From Spirogloea muscicola (taxonomy: Eukaryota > Streptophyta > Zygnematophyceae > Spirogloeales > Spirogloeaceae): 32,528 bases of DNA. Below, in pieces: positions 10,661-24,380 of this stretch (position 1 is the first letter of the stretch; each line of letters begins with the position of its first letter). Below the pieces are notes generated by a model, which was given only the letters and a program-made list of their open reading frames with translations, had not been told where the DNA came from and ran no database searches. The stretch lies in assembly GCA_009602725.1 (NCBI GenBank), contig WELB01000041.1:744576-777103 (forward strand), given 5' to 3'. The translations under genes were made by a program, and so were the position numbers.

Positions 10661-10872
10661 CTGGGCAGTCACGGCGACCTGGGGAGGGAGGAAGGAGGGA
10701 GGGAGGGACGGATGGACAGAGAAAGGGCGAGAAATGGACGGAGGAGAGGGGAAAGGGAGGAGAGAGGAAGACGAGGGAGGAGACAGAGAAAGAATCAGCT
10801 TCTTCTCCAAAGGGAGAGCACAGAAAGGGGTAACGAGGGAGTCGAGGGAGGGAGAGGGGGGGGGATGCTTTA
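10660..10872 (+). repeat. Homopurine tract
   Basis: The plus strand is nearly all A and G (GGGAGGAAGGAGGGAGGGAG and similar) for about 200 bases, immediately before the longest LINE open frame. It is simple-sequence DNA with triplex potential. It may be the degenerate 5' junction of that LINE copy, but this is not proven. Confidence 0.75.
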
Positions 10873-11905
10873 GCAAGTCCAGGGTGTGCGTCAATGTGAG
10901 TGTGGCGAGCGCGGGGCCGAGCCTGGAGAGCTGGCTGCTCATGTTCTGCGCTGTTCCCACGGCGGAGAGCGGACAGCGGCCCACGACCGCCTCCGCGACG
11001 CGATGCATGGCATCCTGTTGGAGGAGGGCTTCCCCGTGGCAGCGGAGCACTCCGGCATCATGCCGGTCCAGGAAAGGGCCGACGGTCTCCACGCCCGGCG
11101 TGTAGACCTGGTGGCCACCCCACAGGCCGGCGGGCCACGTCTTCTCCTGGACGTGCTCCTGGGTGACCACATGCTCAGGTGTGCCAAAGGCAGTGAGCGC
11201 ACGGGCTCCCACAACCTCCTACGTGACGCCATGTATGGCATCGTCAAGGAGGCGGGATATCAAGTGGCGTTGGAGAGCACTGGGGTGATGCCCATCCTCC
11301 TCCGCAATGGGGTCCCTCGGACGAGGCGTGTCGATCTGGTCGGCGTCCCCCTGGGAGGTGGCAAGCGGCTCCTCATGGACGTTGTCCTCACCGACAGCTT
11401 CCGGACGAAGGGCCCCATTACTTCTGAGACCGGCTACGCTGTGAAGGTAGCCGAACGGAAGAAGCTGCACAAGTACAAGGACCACCCGGCGGGTGATACC
11501 TTTTACCCCCTGGCCATGGACATCCATGGGTGTTACGGGGGTCGGTGGTCCTCGTTACTTTCGCTGCTGGCCTCTCAAGCTGACCAGCGGCGCCGGGAGC
11601 AGGGTGCTGCCCTTCCCGGTGGCTCGGTGCCTTTGGGTCTGGTGTCCTGCTACCGTATGCGACTGTCTATGTCCCTGCAGCGCTCCCAAGCGCTTGCTTT
11701 GCACCGCCGCGCTGGTCGCGCCCTTGCAGCAGCCTCTGGCTTGCGCAGCGGGGTTGCTCTTCCTCCCCTCAGCTCATCTGACTTCCTACTGCTGACACGG
11801 GGGTATTGAGGGCGCCCTGTCTGCCTAGCCTTTGGCTCCGTCATGAACACCTGTATGCATCTGGCTGGCATTTCACAGCCGATTCTTTCATATCAGCAGC
11901 CGCTT
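10873..11905 (+). mobile_element. LINE-like element 3' part with duplicated nuclease-like domain
   Basis: An uninterrupted frame (10886-11809, 307 aa) encodes the C-terminal part of a non-LTR retrotransposon ORF. It has a zinc-knuckle-like segment (CECG...HVLRCSH...H), then RRVDLV...LLLDVL, then a second copy of the same unit (HMLRCAK...RRVDLV...LLMDVVLTD). Next come AVKVAERKKLHKYKDH, PLAMDIHGCYG, YRMRLSMSLQRS and the end SSSDFLLLTRGY. The RxDLV...DVV...K...Y order resembles the restriction-like endonuclease of R2-type LINEs, so assignment to that class is by motif order only. No reverse transcriptase is present, so the copy is 5'-truncated. The 3' UTR (11810-11905) ends in a weak GGCTGGCATTTCACAGCC hairpin and CGCTTTCTTCTTTC. 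Confidence 0.7.
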
Positions 11906-12440
11906 TCTTCTTTCTTTGGACGTGGTGACCACTGATGCCTACGACCGCTCACACCCAGCTCAATGTGCCACCAAGGCTGGGTATGCGGTCGCCTGCGCTG
12001 CTCGGGCCAAAGAGCTGAAGTACGCAGACCATCCGCGGGAAGACGAGTTCTTCCCGTTGGCCATTGATACCCATGGGGCGCTGGGCGCTCGGTGGCTCGA
12101 GCTTCTCACCCAGCTCGCCCGCCACACCATCGCCCGTCGCTTCCATGGGGCGCCGGTCGACTTTCCTGCAGTCGGGTCACTGGCGCAAGTGTATCGAATG
12201 CGCCTGGCCGTCTCGCTGCAGAGGTCTATGGCCCGGGCGTTGCACCTTCGTGCCGGCAGAGCCCTCGCTGCTGCCTCTGGCTCTGGCCAGGGGACCCACT
12301 TCAACGAGCCTAGAATCTCCGACCTGCGGCTGCTTAGCAGAGGTTACTGAGTGATTCTCCTGTAGCTCTTTGGATTTTGTAAATTCTTTTTTGGCTGGCT
12401 TCTGCCAGCCCCTCTCTTCTATGGGCGAGCTTTTTCTTCT
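11906..12440 (+). mobile_element. Second LINE copy stacked head to tail on the first
   Basis: Homology begins exactly after the CTTTCTTCTTTC tail of the previous copy, with a frame starting LDVVTTDAYDRS. It continues through KAGYAVACAARAKELKYAD, FFPLAIDTHGALGARW and YRMRLAVSLQRSMARALHLR to RISDLRLLSRGY-stop at 12350. The 3' UTR carries GGCTGGC at 12393-12399 pairing with GCCAGCC at 12404-12410, then TATGGGCGAGC and a TTTTTCTTCTTTT tail. The zinc-knuckle half is absent, so the copy is truncated within the nuclease-like domain. Confidence 0.75.
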
Positions 12441-12960
12441 TTTAGCAAGAGGTCAGTAGCTGGATGGCCAATCCAAGGGGGGAAAGCGGTGTTCTCCTTC
12501 GGGGTGCATAAATGGAAGGCCAGTCCAAAAGAATCAGGAATGCGCTCCCAGTGAGCGGCAGTGGCTGTGAAGGACCAGCCCAACTACAACATGGCAGGGA
12601 TGGAGGATGGAGCGCCTTCAGAGGTCCCAGCCTGTAACGGGACTTGCACATCGGCCGCAGCTGCTGCTACATCAAAATTATGCAGGGGCTCTTCCCTGCT
12701 GCACTTCAAACATTCGGCTATCAAGAGCCGACATGTTCATTTGTTGGGTGTGTGACACTCTTGATTCAATGAAGAGAAGCAGCACGTCCACAGGGGGGCG
12801 AGGGCTGTGAAATAATATCCCACTAAACGATGAACAAGGTCCACAAACAAACGAAGGCGATGGCTGTAAGAGGCCAGCCCAGAAAATATGAACAACTTCC
12901 GAAAGCCGCGGAAGGTGCGATAACATGGAAAAGCTCTCCATGGCTTCAGCAAATGGTCGC
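12441..12960 (-). repeat. Array of minus-sense stem-loop modules
   Basis: Minus-sense modules recur at about 12510-12590 (GGCTGTGAAGGACCAGCCC), 12795-12845 (GCGAGGGCTGTGAAATAATA) and 12855-12905 (GATGGCTGTAAGAGGCCAGC). Between them are variants of the AACAAGGTCC / ATGAACAA segment that precedes the hairpin. No coding sequence is recognised. The modules fit decayed LINE 3' ends stacked in one orientation. Confidence 0.55.
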
Positions 12961-13210
12961 TCAATGAAATTCATTGATAAATTTAGATCGGAGTAAGAAT
13001 ACATGTAGCAAAATCAAGAGGCAGGCAGCAGCCAAGGCGCAACCTGCCCGCATGTGCACGGTAATCGCCAAGCAACGCTGCAGAGAGATGGCAAGGTACA
13101 CGCGAGCGAGCGACCCGACGGCGTAGAAGTCGGGCTGCCCGCTCTCATGAGAGACGGCGCGCGGTGTGCACGTTAAGGTGGAAGGCCTAATCAACTCAAT
13201 AGGCAACATT
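12961..13210 (-). mobile_element. LINE 3' coding fragment preceded by a GCGCACCGC module
   Basis: On the minus strand the frame contains GQPDFYAVGSLARVYLAISL and QRCLAITVHMRAGCALAAA, matching the C-terminal part of the copy at 11906-12350 (AVGSLAQVYRMRLAVSLQRS). A degenerate YSDLNLS end lies near 12975-12998. Directly 5' of it on the minus strand (13145-13200) is the CACACCGCGCGCCGTCTCTC module, so the two repeats are joined at a junction near 13145. Confidence 0.7.
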
Positions 13211-13620
13211 TAGTAAGCGAACAGCTGTAAAGAATGGGTCTACATAAAGGGGATCCCTATGCCAAGGGGACTACAAGGTCAACATGCGAAAGCCGGCTGA
13301 ATGGGGACTCTAGTCTCCACGAGTGAGTACTCACTGATCTGACAGGCTAATGAATAGCGGAACCCCGACACAGAAGCCAGTGGCCTGGATCTGATGAGCC
13401 CCGTGCGCTGGTGCTGCTCCTCCTCTCATCCTTTCTGGCTGGCCTCTCTCAACAATATACCATTTGGAGCTCCGCTTTGATGCTTGGAGACGGAAGTGGG
13501 CGAGCTCCATCTTGAAGAGAACCGGCTGCAGTTGGTCTGAAGATATGCACAAGAGTAATGGGGCTTGAGAGGAGGGAGGCATGGGTGAAAGGGGCTGTCA
13601 GGCGTCAGCTATCGGCTATC
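13211..13620 (-). repeat. Minus-sense LINE end related to 23375-23452
   Basis: About 13319-13395 is similar to 23375-23452. Both contain CGAGTGAG, ATCTGACA, GCTA, AATGA and GAAGCCA in the same order. The minus-strand reading near 23375-23398 gives SDMHVLTRRY, a variant of the LINE terminus, so both are taken as 3' ends of one subfamily. The rest of this stretch shows nothing recognisable. Confidence 0.45.
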
Positions 13621-14050
13621 CTGCGTGAGCCACATCGTCAAGCTGGGTGCACGCTTATGTGGTAAGGCAGAGAGAACGGATGAGTTGGAGAGGGGAGGCC
13701 AGGCAGAACAGGGGGACGGGGTCGCCGGAGCTACCAACCAGAAGCTCGGGGTAGTGCACCTAGGCCTCGTCCCACTTCGAGGCTGGCATTCGGCATCCAC
13801 ACTCTTCGGGTCCATCTCATCGGGCTGGCCTTGCACGGCCACCGCATCCGGAGTTTCCTTCACGTCGGGGGAAGCCTTCATTGTTCTCATTTTCTTCTTA
13901 ACATTTCTTCTCTTCTGTGGGCTGGCCCATCACAGCCACCGCCTTCTCCTGGAAACGTCCTTCTTTCTCCTGCCTACACAGAAACAGGTCTTCCAAACAG
14001 GATACGCTACCAGGACGCGTCGTGGAGTAGATTGGTCGGACCGAGGAGAG
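13621..14050 (+). repeat. Stem-loop modules upstream of the gene B island
   Basis: Plus-sense hairpin modules occur at about 13822-13850 (CGGGCTGGCCTTGCACGGCC) and 13918-13965 (GGGCTGGCCCATCACAGCC, then ACCGCC, CTGGAAACGTCC and TTCTTTCTCC). TTC-rich tails (TTTTCTTCTTAACATTTCTT) precede the second one. A long open frame runs through but has no protein homology. Confidence 0.6.
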
Positions 14051-15163
14051 CTGTTTCTTCGTCGGCGCGACGGGACCCGGGCCCCGTTGGGGAATGGATG
14101 GGGCCCCAGCGGCGGCGTACGGAGCCGGCGCCGCCGCGCCGACAGGCCGTCGCCAGAAGCCGGCACAGTGAGGGAGCCGGCCGGGCACAAGCGCACTGTA
14201 GCGCGCCGGCGCCGCGTCCTGCGTATAAGCTCAAATTGGCCACCCCTTTTTCCCTTCCTGCGCACCGCGCGCCTTCTCAATGGTGGAGCTCAGTGCCAGC
14301 GGGCGCTCGCGGCCGCGGCTTCGGGGCGGCCGCAACGGCCCCGTCCCATCGAGATCTGCAACAGTGGGGGGGCCTTCGAACTGAGGTGCCCGCCCTAATC
14401 CGCAACAGTGGCGCCGGGCCCCCTTCCCGGGACGCGGCGGGACCGTCTGGCGGGGGCGCCGGGCGTCGGGCAAGGCCCGCGGGAAAGCCTTCCAGCCGCC
14501 GGCGGCTTGGGCGGGGGGGGGCGGGCAGGCATGTGGCTGGGCGGGGCGCCGCGGCCAGCCGGCGAGAAGGCGGGGAAGCGGCGGNNTCTGCGGCGGGGCC
14601 CGCGCGCGACCGCCGCGTGGCGCGCGCAGGGGCCGCCAAGTGGGGCACGAGCGCATCCGGGCGCTCCGAGACGGGGCGACGATGGGCCGCGCCGGCCAGC
14701 CCGGGCTGACGTGGCTGGGCGGCGGGCGCCCGGGGCAGGGGGAGAGGGGGGGCAACGCGGACGCCACGCGGCGGGCAGCTGCCCAGCACACGTGGCGGAC
14801 GACGGAGACTCCTGTCGGGCCCGCCCGGCGCGGAGCCACGTGGCGGGGCGCCGTCCGGGCCGCCCAGCCCACACCCCCTACCCGGGAATAGGCAGCCCTC
14901 CCGCCGGCGCGGATCTGCGCAGGGCCCCCCCCCCGCACGCCCACGGCCACGGCTGCTTCAACCCCGGCCCCCTTCCTTAGCTCCAAGCAGCTCATCGCCC
15001 ACGCCTCCGCCCCCGCCTCTCCTCTCGCCTCCCGCGCCCACTGCTCACCACCACTCCGCCCTCGAGCTCTCCCGTCTCGCCTCCGTCTCCCCGATTCGGC
15101 TGACCCCACCCCACCAGCGGGCGATCAGCCAGCCGAAGCCGCCGTCGCCGCCGCCTTCCAACG
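14051..15163 (+). promoter_or_regulatory. GC-rich promoter island of Cys-rich gene B
   Basis: More than 1 kb of extreme GC richness ends at the start codon at 15164. ACGT-core motifs are TGACGTGGC at 14707-14715, CACGTGGC at 14789-14796 and CCACGTGGC at 14836-14844. The first is identical to motifs in the island of gene A. Two N lie at 14585-14586. Long open frames on both strands here are explained by high GC. TATA is not visible. Confidence 0.55.
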
Positions 15164-16559
15164 ATGGCCTCCGCCGGCAAGCTCGCCCTCCTCGTCGCCG
15201 CCGCGCTCCTCGGCCTGGCCGCGCCGGCCGCCGCCCAGCCCGCCGGCCTCACGCCCGTGTGCAAACTCAACGCCACCACGCAGACGCACTACCTGGGCTT
15301 CCTCAACGCCACCAAGACGGTGAGGCTTGCAGCTGCTGCAACCCATCACCTATCACGCCCCTGCCACCCGCAATGCAGAGCCGTGACGGGTCCGCGCGTG
15401 CTTCTCCTTGTGCTCACTGCCCACTGAGCGCCATGACTCACCCGTCCATTGCTCCTGTCCACAGAGAATCAACCCGGGGTGGGCGTGGCAGCCGGCTCCT
15501 GGGGAGATGTCCACCTCTGGCAACTGCAAGTTCATGCTCGACAGCAACTGCTCCACCATGGCAACCGGACGTAAGCAAGCTGCTACACCCCGGCACAGCG
15601 CAATGCACCGTGCCTGGGCTGGCTATCCATCAGATAGTTGTCCTATTGCATCTGCATTGCTGTGGGTAGTCGCCCATCCACATCTGGATCCGAGAGTGAG
15701 AGCTTGCCGTCGTTTCCCATCCTAAGTTGGCCTCACTCAAGCCATTGCAGCTCATGACTTGCGCTTGTCTCCTCCTCTACAGTCTGCTACAATAAGTCGA
15801 ACAACTCCTGCACGACCATGGGCCAGTGTATTTGGCCCGGGAGCCCCAAAAACTGCCCCAACGGTGACACCAGCTGCCTCTTCATTGGCGGCCACTGCGG
15901 GGAGACGCCCAAGGCCGACGGCACCAGCTGCACAGCATCCCCCGATCAGCCAACTCTCGATTCAGTGCCTGAAGGCACTGATGCCGCCTGCGCAACTCCC
16001 ACTTCCGCTGGCACCTGCTCGTAAGTTCTTACCACAGTGGGCCCTGCACTTGGCAACAGTGGGCTCAGCTTCCTATGCATTTTGCTACTTGGGAAGTGCT
16101 GCACTTGATGACTTGATGCGTTGCCCTGGAAAAATTGGATACAAGTTCGTTCTGAGTGTCTTAGGTTACCACAGTCACAAAGGCTTCACTCCCATCTATG
16201 TACTGTATCCATCGGACTGCAATCTTCAACGTGTGGGTGAAAAGACATTAACAATGTTCGTGACACTATGCAGATCTGGGACTTGCAAGACGGTCTGGAC
16301 GGTGAAAGACGACTATAGCAATTGTGGCTCCCAGACATGCAATCCGTTCGATGAATGCTGCTCGTCGTGCCAGAGCGGGACGTGCACGATCGTAGGACAC
16401 GGTCCTCAAATGTGCTGCCAGCAATGCACCAACCCACCTTGCCCCTCGACCTGTGCCCCTGACTACTACACCGGCAAGAGCCCGTGTGCCTGCACCGCTG
16501 CTGGCTTCTGCTCGGCCCTGCCGGAGGGGACTGACACCTGCTTCGGCTACAAGAAGTAG
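15164..16559 (+). CDS. Secreted cysteine-rich protein B, paralogue of A, 4 exons
   Basis: Function unknown. Exons: 15164-15319, 15465-15570, 15783-16020, 16274-16559 (phases 0, 1, 2), giving 261 aa. Exon 2 is exactly 106 bases, as in protein A. The start at 15164 opens an Ala/Leu-rich signal peptide (MASAGKLALLVAAALLGLAA). There are 28 cysteines, placed as in A from exon 2 onward: GNCKFMLDSNC; GQCIWPG; GDTSCLFIGGHCGE; ECCSSCQSGTC; VGHGPQMCCQQC; CACTAAGFC; ending DTCFGYKK. Sequons include NAT, NCS and NNS. The two genes are tandem duplicates about 6 kb apart in the same orientation, separated by LINE-rich sequence. Protein A has one extra cysteine before exon 2. A secreted, disulphide-rich extracellular or wall protein is inferred. 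No named domain is recognised. Confidence 0.88.
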
Positions 16560-16937
16560 CCCACAAAACTGGCGAGTTACAAAAACAAGTATCGATGGCA
16601 AGACCTTGACCTTTGAAAAGTTGAGTTTCATGACCAGATACCAAAGTGGTTAGAGCAAATCAAGCTTAATATGGACGAACGTCAGCCCGAGGATTGCAAC
16701 TAACTGAGGTGTGGCAGCCACCACCAGGAGATCACTTCTATGTACTCTACCATCTTCCAAGCTCATCGCCCCAGCTCTGGGAGTACTTTGTCCCTACTGG
16801 AGGATCTTCTCCAGAAGCTTCCTCTCCTCATCCTGATCTTATCTCCCTGCCAAATTATCCGCCACAATTATGTGCAATCCTTGAGAGCTGCTTTCAGTTG
16901 CCCACATATCTATTCTCTTTTGTTTGAATGACTGTAC

Positions 16938-16984
16938 AATAAAACATTTGCTGGGGACTCATGAACCCTGCTTATTTCAATAAA
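16938..16984 (+). terminator. Candidate polyadenylation signals of gene B
   Basis: AATAAA occurs at 16938-16943 and again at 16979-16984, about 380-430 bases after the stop codon of gene B, in sequence that becomes AT-rich. Green algae may use other signals, so this is only a candidate. Confidence 0.35.
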
Positions 16985-17224
16985 ATTTTATTCTATACTC
17001 ACAATCAACAACTCTGAAGTGTCATCATGTCCAAATGCATCTGTAACAAGTTTTGGTCTTTAACATTTATAAATCACTAAAATAACAATGTTTGCCAAAA
17101 AAAACAAATGTAGATATAATAATTTGCCAAACACTCGAAAAATTACGGAAATATTCTCATGTGATCATGATATGGTGCAGTGTAACAATTTGCGTTCGCC
17201 CTTTTCGTTCGCACTTGTACCATC

Positions 17225-17375
17225 CTTCCAAACTGTTGTTAGTTCTTTTTGAGCTAGCTTTACAAACTTTTTCTTGAGCGGGTCAATCTGCTGTAGGTTA
17301 TGTAGATTTTTAGATGTGCTTGCCTTTGTACCTGGCCATTTGGCCTACATTTCTTTCTAATACACGATCTTTTCT
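17225..17375 (+). mobile_element. Isolated LINE 3' UTR fragment
   Basis: Bases 17274-17366 match 25503-25595 over 93 bases, with six differences that I counted. At 25503 this sequence is the 3' UTR right after a LINE terminus, but here no coding part is attached. A worn hairpin module precedes it at about 17240-17272 (GTTCTTTTTGAGCTAGCTTT, tail ACTTTTTCTT). This repeats the stacking of a truncated copy on an earlier tail. Confidence 0.75.
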
Positions 17376-18303
17376 TTACAAACCCCACCTTAGCACTTTC
17401 TTCTTTTCAAAACACGTGAACAAATACTAGCTTATTATTCAATACTTCAGTTTCAACCATCATAACATCTATTTGCACATTGTTGACATTGTCTTTCATC
17501 TAAAGTGTATCTGTCCGTGATTGATAAGAGTTGCATAGAATATTACACTGACCAACCGTTTCTAAGAAAATAGAAAATGTAGTACCAAAGAAAATTTTAT
17601 TACAGTAAATGTATTTGCAATGCACCAGTCTGCTGTAATGGCCTAATATATAGAAAAGATACACTCCATAGCGAAACCATGTCAGTCCGAAACAATTCCT
17701 TCTGCTGTTTGTGAAGCATAACTTCCAACGTTCGTAACCCCTGGCGCATGTCAGGACGTCTAGCAGCTTAGATCCAGTCAGATCTCAGACTGATGCCTAT
17801 GCAGTGGCAGTACTGATGATCTTCGCACCCTAGCGCCAACCCTACTAAATGGATGAGATGACAAGGTCTGGTGGAGCCTGGTAATGGGTAGCAAGTGGTG
17901 GGATGTTGTTGCTTATGGAAGTCCTCTCAAGCAAACTGCAAACCGTACAACAAGCAGAATGCCACAGGTGACCACTGAGTGAGCTGTTGCATTCCTGCTC
18001 GCTTCCTGCTTGGCAACTATCCGCCGCTGTGCTTCCCTCAGCAAGCTGGAATGTTGGCAGCACAATGTGTGCCACAACAAGAATGATGAATTACTGGCTA
18101 GTCTGGAAATTGAATGTGCTGCCTGTTTGAGCTGAGCAGAGTACAGAAGTCCTTGAACATATGCACAGATCCTCAGGTCCACTTTTGCTTAATTACTTCT
18201 CGAGTAAGGCCTTTGGGCAGTGAGTGCAGCTTAAGTACGAAGAGGTATGTGTAACTACGTCAAGCAAACCGACCCTGCTACCTTGCTAGGAGAAATTTGC
18301 CAC
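17376..18303. other. AT-rich intergenic region between convergent genes
   Basis: This lies between the 3' ends of gene B (+) and the beta-glucosidase (-). It is AT-richer than the rest of the window to about 17700. No gene, RNA or repeat module was recognised. It should contain the 3' UTR of the glycosidase. Confidence 0.5.
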
Positions 18304-22368
<4,065 letters not shown>

Positions 22369-22975
22369 TGCTACTAAGCTGCTCAACGTTTGCCTGCTCA
22401 GCTCCGGGCTACCAATGTTGACAACCAGATGTCAGATCCAGATCTCTCGAGAAGATTCACTTCATTCTTTCGCGTATCACCTGGAGCTGCATGATACGCG
22501 CATACGCCTGACAGACGCATGACGGTGGACTAGACAGGAGCGGTAGCAACCTCAGCATAGATCTCAGCGGTAGCTTCGGTCAGTCATCTGCAGGCCGTTG
22601 CTGGCTGCGAAAGACTTCACTCACAGGCAGTCCTGAGGCGTGGGATCCAAAGAGAGAGGACGCCGGCGGTTGACTGACCAGGAGAGCCTTGGGGCGGGGA
22701 TGACAGGCAGGGAGGCTGCAGGAAGACGGCGGCCGAGGGGAAGGGGCTGGGGATGGGTGAGGAAAGGCAGGGCCAGCAAGGGGGGGGGAGAGGGGGGTTG
22801 GACACAGAAAGAGCAGGGGTTGCATAGAGGGAGGAGGGAGGTGCGGGGGTAGAGGGAGAGAGAAGCACTTGCAGGAAGGGCCTCGAGCCCGCCCTGGGCT
22901 GCAGGCTGGCAGCCGTGCAGCGCGGGCTCGAGGCGGGGAGAGCGGAGGGCCAATCCGGGTCAGCTCAATACATAA
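22369..22975 (-). promoter_or_regulatory. Upstream region of the beta-glucosidase
   Basis: This is 5' to the glycosidase start on the minus strand. The plus strand is purine-rich at about 22630-22870 (pyrimidine-rich in the direction of the gene, as plant 5' leaders often are). A 219-codon minus frame through it has no homology and is Pro/Ser-rich from base composition. Promoter function is inferred from position. Confidence 0.4.
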
Positions 22976-23460
22976 TCGTGCAGGTCGTCCTTGCGGCCTG
23001 TTGCTGCCAAGAACGAATACAGCGCTTCCAAGTCGACAGCAGTGGCTGTTTAGGGCTGCCGAAAACGTGTGTATTAAGAGATGGGGATGGGGGGCTGCCG
23101 ATAGGTGCAGTCCAGCAGCCTGCCAACAGGACCTGCCCAGGCAAAAGAGTTTAAACTCCCTGCCGATGACAGTTCTTTTCACGGGAAAGCTGGCCGCCGC
23201 TGTTCGCGACAGCCACACATTGCTTTTCGAGGCTGTCAATCATCCTGAATGTGGCCACGTTGAAGAGAGAAGGCGCGAGCGGTGCGCGTGAAATTGAAAG
23301 GGAGGCCAATTCTAGCCTTACAAATGTCCTGTTAACCGGGTAATGAGCTGGCTAAGGGGGACACTAGATATCGGCGAGTGAGCACATGCATATCTGACAA
23401 GCTATAATGAGGAGCCAAACCACCACCACGGAAGCCACTAGCCTGGGCTAATGCACGTTG
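22976..23460 (-). repeat. Minus-sense LINE 3' ends and modules upstream of the glycosidase
   Basis: A hairpin-type module lies at about 23015-23060 (CAGCGCTTCCAAGTCGACAG, GTGGCTGTTTAGGGCTGCC). A GCGCGGTGCG-type module lies at about 23265-23325 (GAGCGGTGCGCGTGAAATTG, GGGAGGCCAATTCTAGCC). A LINE end reading SDMHVLTRRY on the minus strand lies near 23375-23398. All three are in the same orientation as those at 13150-13395. Confidence 0.5.
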
Positions 23461-24380
23461 AAGCAGCTAGTCCACCTCTCGACGCGATGTAGCAGTACCT
23501 TCTGTAGATGCTGATTAACGACCCTAGAAAACGAAGGCCGGAGGGTTGAGTAAAACAATAAAACATTCATAGGGTGCCAATTGTGCGGCGGATCGTAATG
23601 CCTCTGAATAGAAAGCTGGAAGTCAATGGTATGGACAGACGGTCTGTTGTAGCACTTAAGCTTGTTATAGTGGATGTCAACTATGGTGGTGCTTTTTGAC
23701 GACCTTGAGAACGACACTGAAAAAGACAAACATTCACTTTCAGCGACTCAAGACATCCTAAGGCCTAGGGTGGTCCATTAGTGCGCGCAAGATCCTGCTC
23801 AAATTGGAAGCGATCAGTCACTATAGTTAACTGAGTACAGGGCCCAGCTCGTCTGCACATGCAAGTTGAGAGACATTATAGGTCTCAACATTCTTGAATC
23901 CTTTCCACTTACAATCTGTCAATTAGGGTCATGCTCACAAACGGTCTGACATACTGCTTGGAACAACGCCAGTCATCGTAGGTCTCGCTGAACAGAAGTG
24001 AGCAAATTTGGTTCTGCCTCGACACTCTCAAACACGCTCGCTAGTAATTTTGCACTTGCAGGTCAAGGTCATTACCTCCTATTTCTTGTTCCCAGCTGCA
24101 GCTGGGGCTATTGTGTCTCTGGCGGCAATCGCTAAACATTTATGAGTGGGCATCCGTTTGGCAGTCCGGCCTCAAGCCTGTGTAGTCCTTGTAGCTGGCA
24201 ACTCACAGCCACTGCTGTTGGGAGATCCGCCACATGTTGGTGATAGCAGTCTTGAAATGCCAATGCCGCGATGCATTATGGAATGATCCATCAAGTGACA
24301 CGGCTTATGCAAGTTGTTCCAGGCCTGGCTCCTCAACAAGGCACTGGCCTTAGATGAGTGATACATCTAGCCAGATTGCC
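23461..24380. other. Intergenic region, nothing recognised
   Basis: No protein homology, RNA gene or clear repeat module was found. Short frames on both strands lack exon logic. Confidence 0.5.

Noticed and set aside
13625-14709. Plus-strand frames of 257 and 292 codons upstream of gene B
   Set aside because: They begin in hairpin modules and continue into the GC island, and show no conserved domain.
14231-15109. 292-codon minus-strand frame in the gene B island
   Set aside because: It is rich in Ala, Arg, Gly and Pro, spans N characters, has overlapping long frames on both strands and no motif. Extreme GC content explains it.
22580-23239. 219-codon minus-strand frame upstream of the glycosidase
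   Set aside because: Pro/Ser-rich low-complexity translation of a pyrimidine-rich leader. It has no homology, and a proper start and signal peptide exist at 22368.
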